Shown: one piece after another, positions 52,553 through 64,000 of the stretch
Layout: each line of letters begins with the position of its first letter
Position numbering within the stretch: the first letter of the stretch is position 1
Assembly (NCBI RefSeq): GCF_023856365.1
Contig: NC_064551.1
Coordinates: forward strand, 3,304,501 to 3,368,500
DNA length: 64,000 bases
From: Brienomyrus brachyistius
Lineage: Eukaryota > Chordata > Actinopteri > Osteoglossiformes > Mormyridae
Direction: 5' to 3'
Notes under the pieces: model-generated
Told to the model about the DNA's origin: nothing
Database searches by the model: none
The model's input: the letters and a program-made list of their open reading frames with translations, nothing else
Program-made: the position numbers and the translations under genes

Positions 52553-54194
52553 GTTGTCACCGCTGCAGCTTCTGCCAACATACAGCTAATTGAAAGCACA
52601 CAGCTCCAATTTAACTGTTGTAAAACTTGCAGTAGATTTATTTTCTTCATGCGGATTTTTAAAACTCATTGGCATGGGACGTACATAACGTATTACATTT
52701 TGTGCTGTACAGACATGGGAGAGGAAGGGAATTTTCCTTTTCCATAATATTCCAGCAAGGGCACTTACTAAATCTCCCGTGTAACAGCTAAACTCTGGGC
52801 TTGTCCCGCTTATTCCTGGAGCCGCAGCCTGCGCTGTATATCAGTCTGGCTTAATGAACTCTACCAATCAAAGGCTTACTGAAAATCCCCAACATTCCCT
52901 TGGCTTTTATATCGGCTTCAAAATAATATCCATTGCGTATTTCCTACGTGGCATTTATGCACTGCATCATAAAAACTGACTACTACACTATCTGCTCTCC
53001 TAGGCAAGTGGATTACGCTTTATTTACTTTGTGTTACAAAGCAACAGGAATATGATTCTCCATCCATCCATCTATGCTCACTTGTCCTGAGCATCGTTGG
53101 AGACTCTCATACTCTGGGCCAGTAATGCGGAGGAAAGAGCGAATCCATATATATACCGTTAACTTAATGATTATTAAGTCCAAAGTAATAAGTCTTTATC
53201 AAGACAAAAGGGAAAATATCTAAATGCGTCATTTTGCTAATGTCCTGTATCTGTTTAATATGTATTAAATGGACAGAAATGGCATATTAAACGTTCATTG
53301 GCATATTGACATAGAGTTTTGTGTGCATGTAAGCACAGGCTGTGGGGCGTGATTATTGGGTGGGGGGGGGGGGGGGGGGTAGGGGGCTGTAGCAGTTTCT
53401 GGAGGGTAATTTGAGGTGCATGTGTATATGAGATATGCGGTATATTCTACCGAAGATTTTAGCGACAGCGGCAGGGAGCTGAACGTTCTGCGGACGTTTG
53501 TGTGCTGATGTTCATGTGCCAAAGGGGTAGATCCAGTTAAACCAGATCAGACGGATGTTGTTAGTGCGTGAGCGGCACCAGTGGGACGCCGGCCAGCTCA
53601 GTCCCACTCGCCATATGATTTATGTTCATCCGTTTGTGCTTTGAATAGCATGAGGATAACCCTCCACCACTGAGAGTAGCTGTCCGCTCCAATTAAAATG
53701 TGTATTTTTCCCCATTTACAAGACTAGTTTACATTGACCAAAAATATGTGCTTTTGTGTGTTTCTACAGGAAAACTGGGAATATGAACACGGTCGTATTA
53801 TAGCCTGACAGGAGCTGATAGATCTTGTGAAAGGCACCAAGTGGATGAGAAAACTTTAGGGGTGATTATTAACACCAACCGCCCTAGCTGGCAGAGAGGC
53901 AAGGATCCACAAAGAAGGGGGGTAGTCAGGAGAGCTCAGCTTATTATTTATTTTTTACAAGATATTTACATGTAGCAGCTAATTTTTTTATTTGTAAAAA
54001 TGATTTTATTTGTTGAGTTTATTCTGTCCCAGGACTTTGGTGACGGGGGCAAAATTACATCCGGTGTCGCAAATAAGAATTTCCTGTCTTGCCGTTCATC
54101 AGAAATATGTAAACTTCATATTGTCCACCCAGATTCATAGGTAAATAATATATTAAAAGAGGTTTAATTGGATAAACAATTAATTATTCAATAT

Positions 54195-54312
54195 TACATC
54201 ATGTGCCCTGCGATGAGTTGGCGCCCCATCCTGAGTTCCTGCCTTGAGCCTGTGGCCTCTAAGATGGGCTCCAGGCCCCCGCTTAGGACAAGCGGATATA
54301 GAAGATAGATAA
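54195..54312 (+). mobile_element. SINE tail fragment
   Basis: TGTGCCCTGCGATGAGTTGG through GGCGCCCCATCCTGAGTTCC to GACAAGCGGATATAGAAG is the 3' half of the SINE family at 44122-44454. Confidence 0.55.
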
Positions 54313-54747
54313 GTGGGTTCAATATTGCATCATGCAAAAATTGCTAGTAAAACTTGCAATTCTATTGTTTGTTCTAAATTGAGAATTATTACATTTATTA
54401 CTTTTGTCTTCATAAAGTCATTATAAAGGCTTGTCTCCATTATTCCTCTGTCTGACATCAAAGCTTTATAAAATTCCTTAATTACTTCCTGCATTAAAGT
54501 ACTGTATAATTCACCCAAACCCTAAATGTACCCTGTTCAGCATCTGGAAGGCAGACCAGCCAGATTGTCTGTTGCAGATCATTAATTCACAGACTGATTC
54601 TCTTTCAGCAAACAACATCTTAGCAATCACGTTTCAGCCATTTCCCTGCATTCCCTAAGTAACTCGGAGTCCTACCTCTGCATGAGCACTGTGTATCACA
54701 GGCACAGGCTGCGTAGATGCGATTATACATACTCTGTGATATTTAGT

Positions 54748-54930
54748 ACTAAGTATGTTCCAATACCTAGACTAGTGTAATTATATCATACATACTAAGT
54801 ATGTTCCAATACCAAGACTAGTGTAATTATATCATACATACTAAGTATGTTCCAATACCTAGACTAGTGTAATTATATCATACATACTAAGTATGTTCCA
54901 ATACCTAGACTAGTGTAATTATATCATAAA
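54748..54930. repeat. 46-bp tandem repeat, four units
   Basis: Units starting ACTAAGTATGTTCCAATACC at 54748, 54794, 54840 and 54886, nearly identical. Confidence 0.95.
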
Positions 54931-56847
54931 TATTAATTACACAGTGTATTGCTTTTGGTTCTTTACATTTTTTAAACAATAAACAAGCAACAACAACAAA
55001 AAAACCCCACGACGGAATTATTATTATTGTTGTTGTTGTCGATGTTGTTGTTGATGTTGTTAGAGTAGAAAAATGAGGACGTCTCCATACTGTATGTCAA
55101 ACAGCCAGTTATTAATGCCTTCCAAAGAATCAATGCCGAAAAAGCATTAAGCGCAACTGTCTAATTGCCTATAAAGAAATACATTTTAAAATATGTGGCA
55201 AAACTGTAGGCGAATGGTTTTACGCCGCTGGTGTGAACCAGGGGAGATAAACATGGTACGTGACCAATCATGCAACGCGCTTTTTTGCCCAGCGGTAAAT
55301 GTGATCTCAGAATAACATCGGCGGTCAGTATCTAATCTGATACACGGTCTTGCAGATGTGCATCGTTTAGGAACCTCAAACTTCTTGGGCCCCAGTATTT
55401 TTCACGAGGAATTTAACAGCGAACATCAAATACAGCATTGCTCTGATAACTGGAAGTGGCACGTGGCATTTCAGATTTATTGGACATGAATGTCCATTTA
55501 AGAAATAAGGATGATTTCATATATGAGTCGAGGGCCAGGCTCAGTGCCTGTTCCATTGATGTCTAACTATGCAATAGAACTGAAATATCACACCCCCAGC
55601 TAGCGATACAGGCAGAATTCTTCTCCAGGACTTAATTTGAGTGTTTTTTTACTGTATGGACAATGAATGCGGTATAATACACTATAGCCTAGTTCATGAC
55701 TTTTAAATATCACTCTTTGAGTGAATGTGTTTGCCTTGGAGCACAGTTGGATTGCAATTATATTATTGGTAAGGCAGCCGGTGCAGGTCAAGTAAGGGAT
55801 TGGAAGGACAGAGAAGATAATAGATGTATTGCACCGTGACTGGTCACATCAACTCCACGATCACTAATGGAAGCACGTAGTATGAGACCGACAGGCCAGG
55901 AGAGCATCAGGACTGAGTGTCTCCAGCTCAGATCAGACAGCGAAATGGGCATTAAATGTTTGGTCACTGTGGCCATTTCTTAACAGCCTTGGGCAAGTGT
56001 CTCTCTGTGATGAGGTCATTCTGGGGTGGCGTCCATCCGTCCAGGGGTGTCAGAAGCATTTTGAATGTGGGGGGGGGGGGGGGGGGACACACTGCCATAA
56101 AACATGAGCGGCTAAACCAAAACCTGAGCCAGCGCTGATCTCTGGTCCATCTTGTACCCGAGGGCTGAAGCACCTGGAAGGACCTCTGGACTGATGAGAG
56201 AACGAAGGCGAATCTCTGTTCTGTATCTTTCTGAGGACTGCAGGTGTCTCAGCAGCCGTCCTTAAAACCCAGATGCATATGTGACACATTTCCAGAAATC
56301 TTTCACTCAGTGTCCATATTACATCACCAGTCTTCTGTGTCGTGTGGATTAGATTTTTTTTTCAAATACCCAACAAAGTGATACATAATTTTTCGCTTAT
56401 ACTGGTACCTAATGTACTTTTCAGCAGTATTGCAGCTTATTTTTATATTAAAAAGTAACATCATGTAGCTCATCCAGCAACAAATTCAAATATAAATATA
56501 TCCGATGATGTAGGAGAGGGTGGCTCTTTGTCAGTTTTTCAAACATCCATCAGTCAAACTTTTTTACAGTACATAAGAAGAGGACAATCGCCCGGAGCGC
56601 TTAGAGTACAAGCAAAGCTGCATTTGTGTAACTTTATCATTTCTAAACCCATCTTTCAACTAAACAATGTTATTATATGCCAACTATAGAACACACACCT
56701 CCTGTGGTTTCACAGTATTATAAGCATCTTAAATATGAGCAATCAGATTAGCGGATAGCAGTGTTCACATGCGGAATAAAAGAGACGAGATGCATAATGG
56801 TCGCCTGCAGGCGCTGTCAGCAGCATGGATGTTGTTAGGTCCAGTCA

Positions 56848-57114
56848 CCCTGAGTATTTTAAGTGGAGCCCTGAGTATTTTAAGTGGAGCCCTGAGTATT
56901 TTAAGTGGAGCCCTGAGTATTTTAAGTGGAGCCCTGAGTATTTTAAGTGGAGCCCTGAGTATTTTAAGTGGAGCCCTGAGTATTTTAAGTGGAGCCCTGA
57001 GTATTTTAAGTGGAGCCCTGAGTATTTTAAGTGGAGCCCTGAGTATTTTAAGTGGAGCCCTGAGTATTTTAAGTGGAGCCCTGAGTATTTTAAGTGGAGC
57101 CCTGAGTATTTTAG
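56848..57114. repeat. 21-bp minisatellite, twelve and a half units
   Basis: Unit CCCTGAGTATTTTAAGTGGA plus G; twelve full units are identical and a partial thirteenth ends at 57114. Its multiple-of-three length keeps frames open on both strands. Confidence 0.97.
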
Positions 57115-58580
57115 CCCCGATGCCAATTTTCCTTCAGAAAAAAAAGCCAATCCTCAGGTGAACTTGACTCATCCCCTGATCTTGAGAATCGAAGTAGCGG
57201 AAGTGCCCGTTTCCTTTTAAAATCCATCTTAGGATCAGTATAAAGTCCGAGTAAAGAGGCTGTTCTCAGTTGGCAGGATCCCACTGCTGATGGCGGCCCA
57301 TTGTCACAGATCTGTCATGCGAATGGCTGGAGAATATTCCAGAGCGGCCGCTGAAGTGGACCAAGCCGCATAAATGAGCAGATGTCACGAGCAGCCGTCA
57401 GGCAGAGGTGCGGAGAGTGCGCCACCCAGGCAGCGAGCGGGCCGACCACCAGGGCGGGGTGAGGGGAACGAGCCCCCACTCGCTTACCCGGGACTTCAGA
57501 ACCGGGCTCTTTGCACGGCTTCGTCTTGCAGCCTGAGCAGCAACAAGGGGCTAAATTACGCAGATTCCCATCGATGCACCATATGGTTTAGCCGCGCTAG
57601 TAAACCTGCTTATTAAATATGCAAACTGCTGCTAACTGGACAGGAGTTAAGGCTGTAGAATGATGGCAAACCGAAATTCATTTAGCCCTTGGCAACGTTA
57701 AGCTTCTCCGATAAAAAACGTTGGCCGCTAAGGCTATGCACTTTCGCAGCTGACTGCACGACGACTGCCAGCAGTTTAGTGCTAGCCGTTACTATAAACG
57801 TGCAATCACATCGATCGGCATTGCTGCAAAAACAGATATTATAAAGACAATGCTTAAATGAACTGCTTGAATTATCCATAAAAAAAATAAACAAATAATG
57901 ACGAATGCATAATAAAACAGAAAAATATATATGTTTTTAAGTCTTGTTCTGGTTCTAGTTGACTAGTTTAAGCTGCATAATGCTGAAATTGATTTGTAAT
58001 TAAATTGCAGTGAAGCACCGATTACCGCTACTGTAAATGCGGATACATGGGAAGGACCCCATATTAAAATGATTGCCGTAGCACACACATCTAATGAGGA
58101 CATGTTAGTCGAGCACTGTATGTGCAGGCATCATGATGATTTTTACATGTACTTGCATTTTTTTTCAGCTGCATTCTGACATAACAGTTGGAACATTCAA
58201 TGTATAAATGTATAATTTCATACTATGGTTAAAATGTAGAATTTCAAACAGTGTCTTTATGATCACTGTTCTTATCAGCTTAATCGTTTTACATTACTGC
58301 CGATATTCTTAAAAATAAAACCTCGACTGTAATGTAGCACTTCTACTAGACAGATGGCTGTGAACTAGTTATGGTGCCATTTGAAACATGCTTTTTTTTC
58401 TTTTAGACCAGTATACATTACAGTTTCCAGTAAGCGGCGCAACACAATGCTTCCCATAATACTCACGGTCGCAATATGACCTCAGAGTAATCTGTAGTAT
58501 CTGGTGGGACTGTTTAAATGTCTTTGCATCTCACATAAGTGAAACTGGATGAAAAGTTAGTGTGTTGGTTTTATTTTCAT

Positions 58581-58699
58581 GTTTTCCAACCCAGTCCTCA
58601 CGGACCTGCAGACGGTCCACATTTTTGCTCCCTCCATGATCCCGATAGGAGCAAAAATATGGACTGTCTGCAGGTCCCCAAGGAGCGAATTAGAAAACA
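58581..58699. mobile_element. Palindromic MITE, family 2 copy B
   Basis: Perfect-length 30-base arms, 58602-58631 and 58648-58677, are reverse complements with two mismatches and carry GACGGTCCACATTTTTGCTC. Outer ends GTTTTCCAACCC and AATTAGAAAAC are also roughly inverted. Confidence 0.65.
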
Positions 58700-60837
58700 C
58701 GGCTTTAAAGCATTTTCCGAAGAGACAGAGCACTCCACCAGTATTAGCAGAGACTGGCCCTACGTAATCAGCTTTTGACCATTTGGGAAATTAATGCAAA
58801 TACGAATGTTAATCAACGGTAAGTGTTTCCACCACCGATGAGCATCTTGAACGAAAGCCAGAAATAATGCGCTCCGCCGCTGGACAATAAGCCCCGCCTC
58901 CCTGCCAGGTGCTTTCTGATAGAGCTGCAGATGTTTGAGAACATCAAATGGTGCTTGGCGCCCACCAGTGAAGCTCGCCAAGAAAGCACTTGGCCATTTG
59001 AAGCAAGCTAAGACTGTTCTCAGGCTGAATTAAAGCGTAGTGCCCTTTGTCTTGGAACCCCATCTCAGCTTTGATTGAACAGAGTAGGAGCCCAGGAAGA
59101 ATGTGCTATTTCATTAAACACCAGCTCCATAAACAGAAATTTTACCACACTGAAAAAATGGACCACTTTTCTGTGTGGAAGGATATTGTAAAATTATACC
59201 TTGCTGAGAGCAGCAACTACAGAATTAATACTCGGTCATGACATTCTTGTTGAACAATCTCCCTTCTTTTGTTGAAAACTAGAATGTTCAAGAACCTTAT
59301 AAGCCCTTTTCCCTCCTTTCTCAACTATCGTGATGGCGACCTGTGTACTGCACATACCAAACTGTCAGCTCAGAAAATGTGCCGATGAGTTACATCCATC
59401 ACTTGCAGGCTGTTCATAAACTCGCTGATAAACAAAAAACCTGAGAGACGCCCTTTATGACATCAGTAAACGCTGAGGATTCTCTGCAACTTGTTAAACG
59501 CTAATCTTCTCATTTTCAGTGTTTCCAACACTTTTCTCAATGTTCCACAAAGGTGTCGGAAGTGTCATCGTGCGTCTGGTCCTGGTGACAACACACGTCT
59601 ATCTTCCCGGAAGGATAGATATAAAAGCCAAACAAAAAATTCATCCGAAAGTATGCAGTGATTATTTTTGATAATACCAAGGGATCTGCTGAAAGTCACA
59701 AGTTAACATCTTGCTGATATATTTTATTCGTCGTACGAACAGTCGCTCATGAAATTGTTCACAACCTGTCCCAAGTCCCCCTAACCCTATCAATCCTGCT
59801 TCTCCTCATTCCACTTCATTGTCTCTTTATTCCTGCACTTTCCTGCATCGGCAACTTTGATTGATTTGGTTTTAAAAGCTGGGAGACAGGAAAGTTAGAG
59901 GGCGAGTCCCACCGTTTGGGTGCATCGCGTAACAGCGACGCAGACAAATGGCTCTGCAGGAAGGGGATGAATCATTTAAATTTCTCAAAATCGTATCCGT
60001 TTCCTCACAGTCGAGTGGCCTCTCGCTCCTGAGATAAACCGGTGACACGCGGTCTGTTTTCTTTTGGCGCGCATTAGTAAGCAAGGCCGGCATGCAGCAT
60101 GGCAGATAAGTTGCTGGAACTGTGACCAAAGGGTGACCAGATAATGTCCCTCAGGAAGAGCTCAGAATAAATCGCTTTGGTGCAAAGCTATGTCTGTACA
60201 CAGTGCGAGGAGTGTGCAAACAGGCAGTGCTAACAACAACCGCAGAGCGTGGTGATTCTGGTTCTGTGTAACCAGGAAGCACAATGAGCAGGAAACCGGC
60301 ACCAAAATGGCTACCCACACCTTGTCGCCCAGTTAAAATTGCGTGTCTGTTAAATTTTTATGTGTTTTATGTACGCACAGCAAATTTATGATGATTCATA
60401 GTTGTATTTAAGTGCCAAACGATATCATATATTTATTGATATTACTGAACTACAGTCGAAGAATATTTTGAGACACGCCAGGCAGATTATAGAGATTTTA
60501 TGACATTTTGTAATCTATCTGACTATTATCTTCAGTACCAAATCACCAGACCATTTTAACTCAAACCTGATGGCGCCTTTAACTTGAGAGTATTCTCTGT
60601 AGTCCTGTTTTGGTTGTAGTGATCTGACCTTTCGTGAGGGTACATGACCCATCCAATCAACCTATCCAGGGTCAAGTACAGTCAACATCACTGTAGAGGT
60701 GTCTGCCCTTCTGTCTATACATGCTGTTCCTGAGTGACAATATCTGTAAAATCTGGATTCATTAGTATTTCTATGCAGCTAGAGGGAATAAATCTCTAAA
60801 CAAGAATCATCTTGAAGACATGAGGTACATCTGAAGC

Positions 60838-60860
60838 GGGGGGGGGGGGGGGGGGGGGGG
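60838..60860. repeat. Poly-G homopolymer
   Basis: Twenty-three G in a row. Others: G17 at 5646-5662, G20 at 7229-7248, C20 at 38351-38370, C14 at 48038-48051, G18 at 53362-53379, G18 at 56069-56086. Confidence 0.95.
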
Positions 60861-63800
60861 TCATACGGGCAAAGCAGGAACAAAATATGTCTCAGGAGTG
60901 ACAACAGAAACCGCAATGCTCAGGGGAGTGAAGTAAACCTATAAACACCATCTCAGGCAAAGCTCAGGGATTCTTTGAGGAGTCACACGAAGGAGATACA
61001 TCCTCAGATGTGTTTCATCCATGACTGTTCTACGTTAATACGAGTCCAAGCATTCTGCAAGCCTCCTTCCAAGCCTTAACCCACGGGCAGCACAGGTGCA
61101 TCGTAGAGCTGCGGTCCTCATCACAGCCTGTGCAAATCTTCAAAATAAGTTATAGACTTGGCACACCGACTCCCATACTCACACAGCGACCACGCTCTCC
61201 TAAATGCGAGAATACACTGGGAAACGCTTTGATTGCATTTCAGAGGATGTACTACGCACGAACACACAGGCAGGCGCGACGTGAACTCTGTCAGTGCCTC
61301 CTCACTGGGCCTGTTCCCTCTTCAGTCCACACAAGTCACCCTGTGTGACAAGGAATGTGGTTCACTGGCTGCTGACCACCAGCAACCTGCAGGGCCTATA
61401 GCCAGACAGCCGGGCAGCACTCTGTGATCGCGGAGTTCAGGCATCGCTCTGGGATGTGTTACCACATCATACCATGCAGATGTTTCCTGTATAATAAGAT
61501 GATATTTGGATGTAGAATAAATGTGGACTAAGTGATGTATCACTCCCAGTGTGCTATAAAATAGGATATGGCTGAGGTATCTGCAATGTTCTGCTTGGAA
61601 GATGCAGGTGGTTTTGAAATGATCATTTTATAGAAATGTGTGCAAAAGCTTATTTTGACAGCTGTCACTGACATCAGTGCACATCAGGCACTTCCTGTTA
61701 TGCCAGTGACATTGAATGTATTTTGAATTCTTCAGCAATTATAATTATACAATTATTTGTCTCTCCATCCATCCATCCCTCCATCCATCCACATTCCAGC
61801 TGCTTATTTTGATCGGGGACACAATTGAACAATCATATTAATATCGATGAGTCAGTTCTTAAAAGCATTGACTTTGTACCAGCCGGTCTTTTCATCTCAG
61901 TATCTGATGTCTATTCCATGAGAATCAGCTCTGGATTCAGTTCAGATTTAGCACTTACAGCTCTCTCCTGTGTATATGAGTGTCAGTAAACCCATTTATT
62001 AAGGAGAACAGGCAGCAGCCCAATAGCACAGTCAATAAAGAAATTCGAAGGATTCCCTCACACGGAAACACGGTACACGCTGCAAGTTAAATGCATTTAA
62101 ACACAATATATCAATTACTGCACTTTTGTTTGGAGAAGCAGGTTGACATTTCCGCTCCAGTCTGCTCGTGCTGATCCTGCTTCAAGAAACGCAATTTTCC
62201 AGAAACATAATTGCCTTTTGTCTTACGCTTTTCCCCATGAATCTGAGCAGCCGCAGCCCGCGAGAAGAGCAAAGCTGCCGTGTTTGCTGAGCAGACGATG
62301 TGTTTCGTCTCCCTGCAGCGGGCCGAGTGAGTGAAAGTGAATTTCCACACACAAGCACATCTTCGACCAAGCCCCCAAAATGCCAGACTGCGTCTTTCCA
62401 AATTTCTAAACCATCCCTCCATCATCCAGCCATTACCCACAACAGGGACTCAACAGGGACTGGACCCCATACTGGACAGCAGAGAAGGCAGAAGAACAGC
62501 CTGGATGAGATTCCAATAAGTCTTTAAAAAAACCTAAAGTCACTTTGGTTAAATAGAGAAGGCAAGGCTGCTTACGGCATTCTGCTATAACTGCTGGAGT
62601 TGGGGGCTGGGGGAGGGAGGGGCTCTGCTAACAGGCTGGTGGCCGTCCTGCGGAGTACGGTGGCCACCGCCCGTGGATCATCGTGCATGACGACAGCCGG
62701 GGGAAGCCACCCTCATCGGGGCACCATCTGTGGCGTGGGAGAACCCCTGCATGCACAGGGCAGTGGAAATGTTTTTCATTTACTTCCCGGCACGCCCGCG
62801 GAGCACCAGCTCAGACTGCTACAGACGGCTGAACTGAAAAATACAGACGGGCTTAGTGGTGCCAGAGTGTGGCAGAAAGTAAATACATAGCTCTGGATGC
62901 TGGAATAGTGTTCGCAAGCTTTTATAGAGATATTCATAGTATTTCTGTAGGGAGACACATTTGCTCTGGCGTGAGACATTACTTTCTCTACGGCATTCCA
63001 GGGCAACACTAGGGTAACAAGCCTTTATCGGTGTTGATGCCTATGAGGATTTTCTACATGATGCTACCAGGCCTGATTTCTATCTGTGTTGATTTGATTG
63101 TTGTAGTGAAGCACAGTCTGATGTATCATTTAATTTTCTGCAATCTGTGCATCGTTGACAGAGCCGAAACAAAATGTAAGTCTTGTCCTCGTGCGTATAT
63201 CCCAAGCAGTCAACAGAATTCTTACACATTGAGGCAGAAACATTGTCAGTAGTCATACATGAAAACACTACACCATCATCTTTACAACTTTAGCGTTGGC
63301 GCACAGTTTCCCATAGTTCTGACACTATATTGGTGTCAGACATGTGACATGACCTTGTCCAATCAGAGGAATAGCTGTTATGTTGTCAGTCACTAATGAG
63401 ACTGAAAGTAATTGAGTCTGATTGGGCTGGCCTTTTGCCACATCATTAGAGTGATAGATAGAACTGGCAGCCCAAACGAGTGAAGGAGGAAGCACTTAAG
63501 CTGTAAAGCAAGGACATTCCAGCCATGCAAGTGACTCATTTGCAATGTTTATTTCCAGTTGCCTTGGTGTGGTGCGCAGTATGTCAGTTTTTAAAAGATT
63601 ACACTTGGAGAGGTGACCATCTTGGAGGGGTGGAGAGGTGACCATCAACTGTCCTAGAGTGTGCTGAAGAAGATCAAATGAAGAAGATCAATTTTTACAT
63701 GGAAATCATTCATCTGCAAGTATTGCTCAAATTTTTCCTGCAAAGCCTATGTAATTTGTTTCTATGTATATCATGTCAGTGATGGTAGTTGAATGGCGTA

Positions 63801-64000
63801 CATTTTTCCACAAGCACTTATACAAGGTCACCCTGAGCCTGGAGCCGATCTCAAGAAGCATGTGACACAAGGAAGGGGAACCATTCTAGGTAAGATGCAC
63901 ACAATCAGGCCCCTCAAACAATCACTCACTAAGAGCAAGTTAGAGATACCAGTTCAACAAACCATATGCATTTGTACCAACCTGAAGAACATGGGGAGAA

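Larger units (their letters stand above)
51859..64000. other. Gene-free stretch downstream of FRK
   Basis: 12 kb with no recognisable coding exon on either strand. Contains the FRK 3' UTR, the 24-, 46- and 21-bp tandem repeats, a SINE tail, a MITE and three long poly-G runs. In mammals the next gene beyond FRK is distant, so this may be a gene-poor flank. Confidence 0.7.

Noticed and set aside
56769..57220. 130-codon frames repeating LSILSGA or PEYFKWS
   Set aside because: Artefact of the 21-bp tandem repeat.
57374..57616. 80-codon GC-rich frame in the region downstream of FRK
   Set aside because: No recognisable domain, no splice-site support and low-complexity Arg/Gly/Pro content.

Overview
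This is nuclear DNA from a vertebrate, almost certainly a ray-finned (teleost-type) fish. It holds three spliced protein-coding genes with GT-AG introns, many microsatellites and minisatellites, tRNA-derived SINEs of the kind common in fish, palindromic MITEs, a Tc1/mariner remnant and a LINE 3'-end remnant. The species cannot be named from what I can see.

Layout. The left half (551-37503) is the minus-strand gene NT5DC1, a HAD-type 5'-nucleotidase-domain protein. I could join ten coding exons in frame; the last exon or exons lie beyond the left edge. Inside its sixth intron, on the opposite strand, sits COL10A1 (25573-31323), the short-chain collagen of hypertrophic cartilage. A TATA-type promoter lies near 25.0 kb and the whole triple helix plus C1q domain is in one large exon. 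About 4.5 kb to the right of the NT5DC1 start, and transcribed away from it, is FRK (42022-51858), a Src-like tyrosine kinase with eight coding exons, 499 codons and all catalytic motifs. The arrangement (FRK and NT5DC1 head to head, COL10A1 antisense within NT5DC1) is the one known from human 6q22. The last 12 kb (51859-64000) has no gene I can recognise.

The three genes share a conserved neighbourhood, not a pathway: NT5DC1 is a presumed cytosolic phosphatase-fold protein, COL10A1 is secreted matrix, FRK is a cytoplasmic/nuclear kinase.

The rest is repeats: minisatellites with units of 13, 21, 29, 30, 31, about 37, 41 and 46 bp; long G or C homopolymers; paired inverted-repeat elements in at least five families; a SINE nested inside another SINE with a visible target-site duplication; and three copies of a repeat built around GTCCCCA motifs next to TG tracts. 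Most long reading frames outside the three genes are artefacts of these repeats. The most interesting coding observations are a Src-SH3-ligand consensus (RPLPPLP) just before the FRK SH3 domain and the very short FRK tail after its C-terminal tyrosine.
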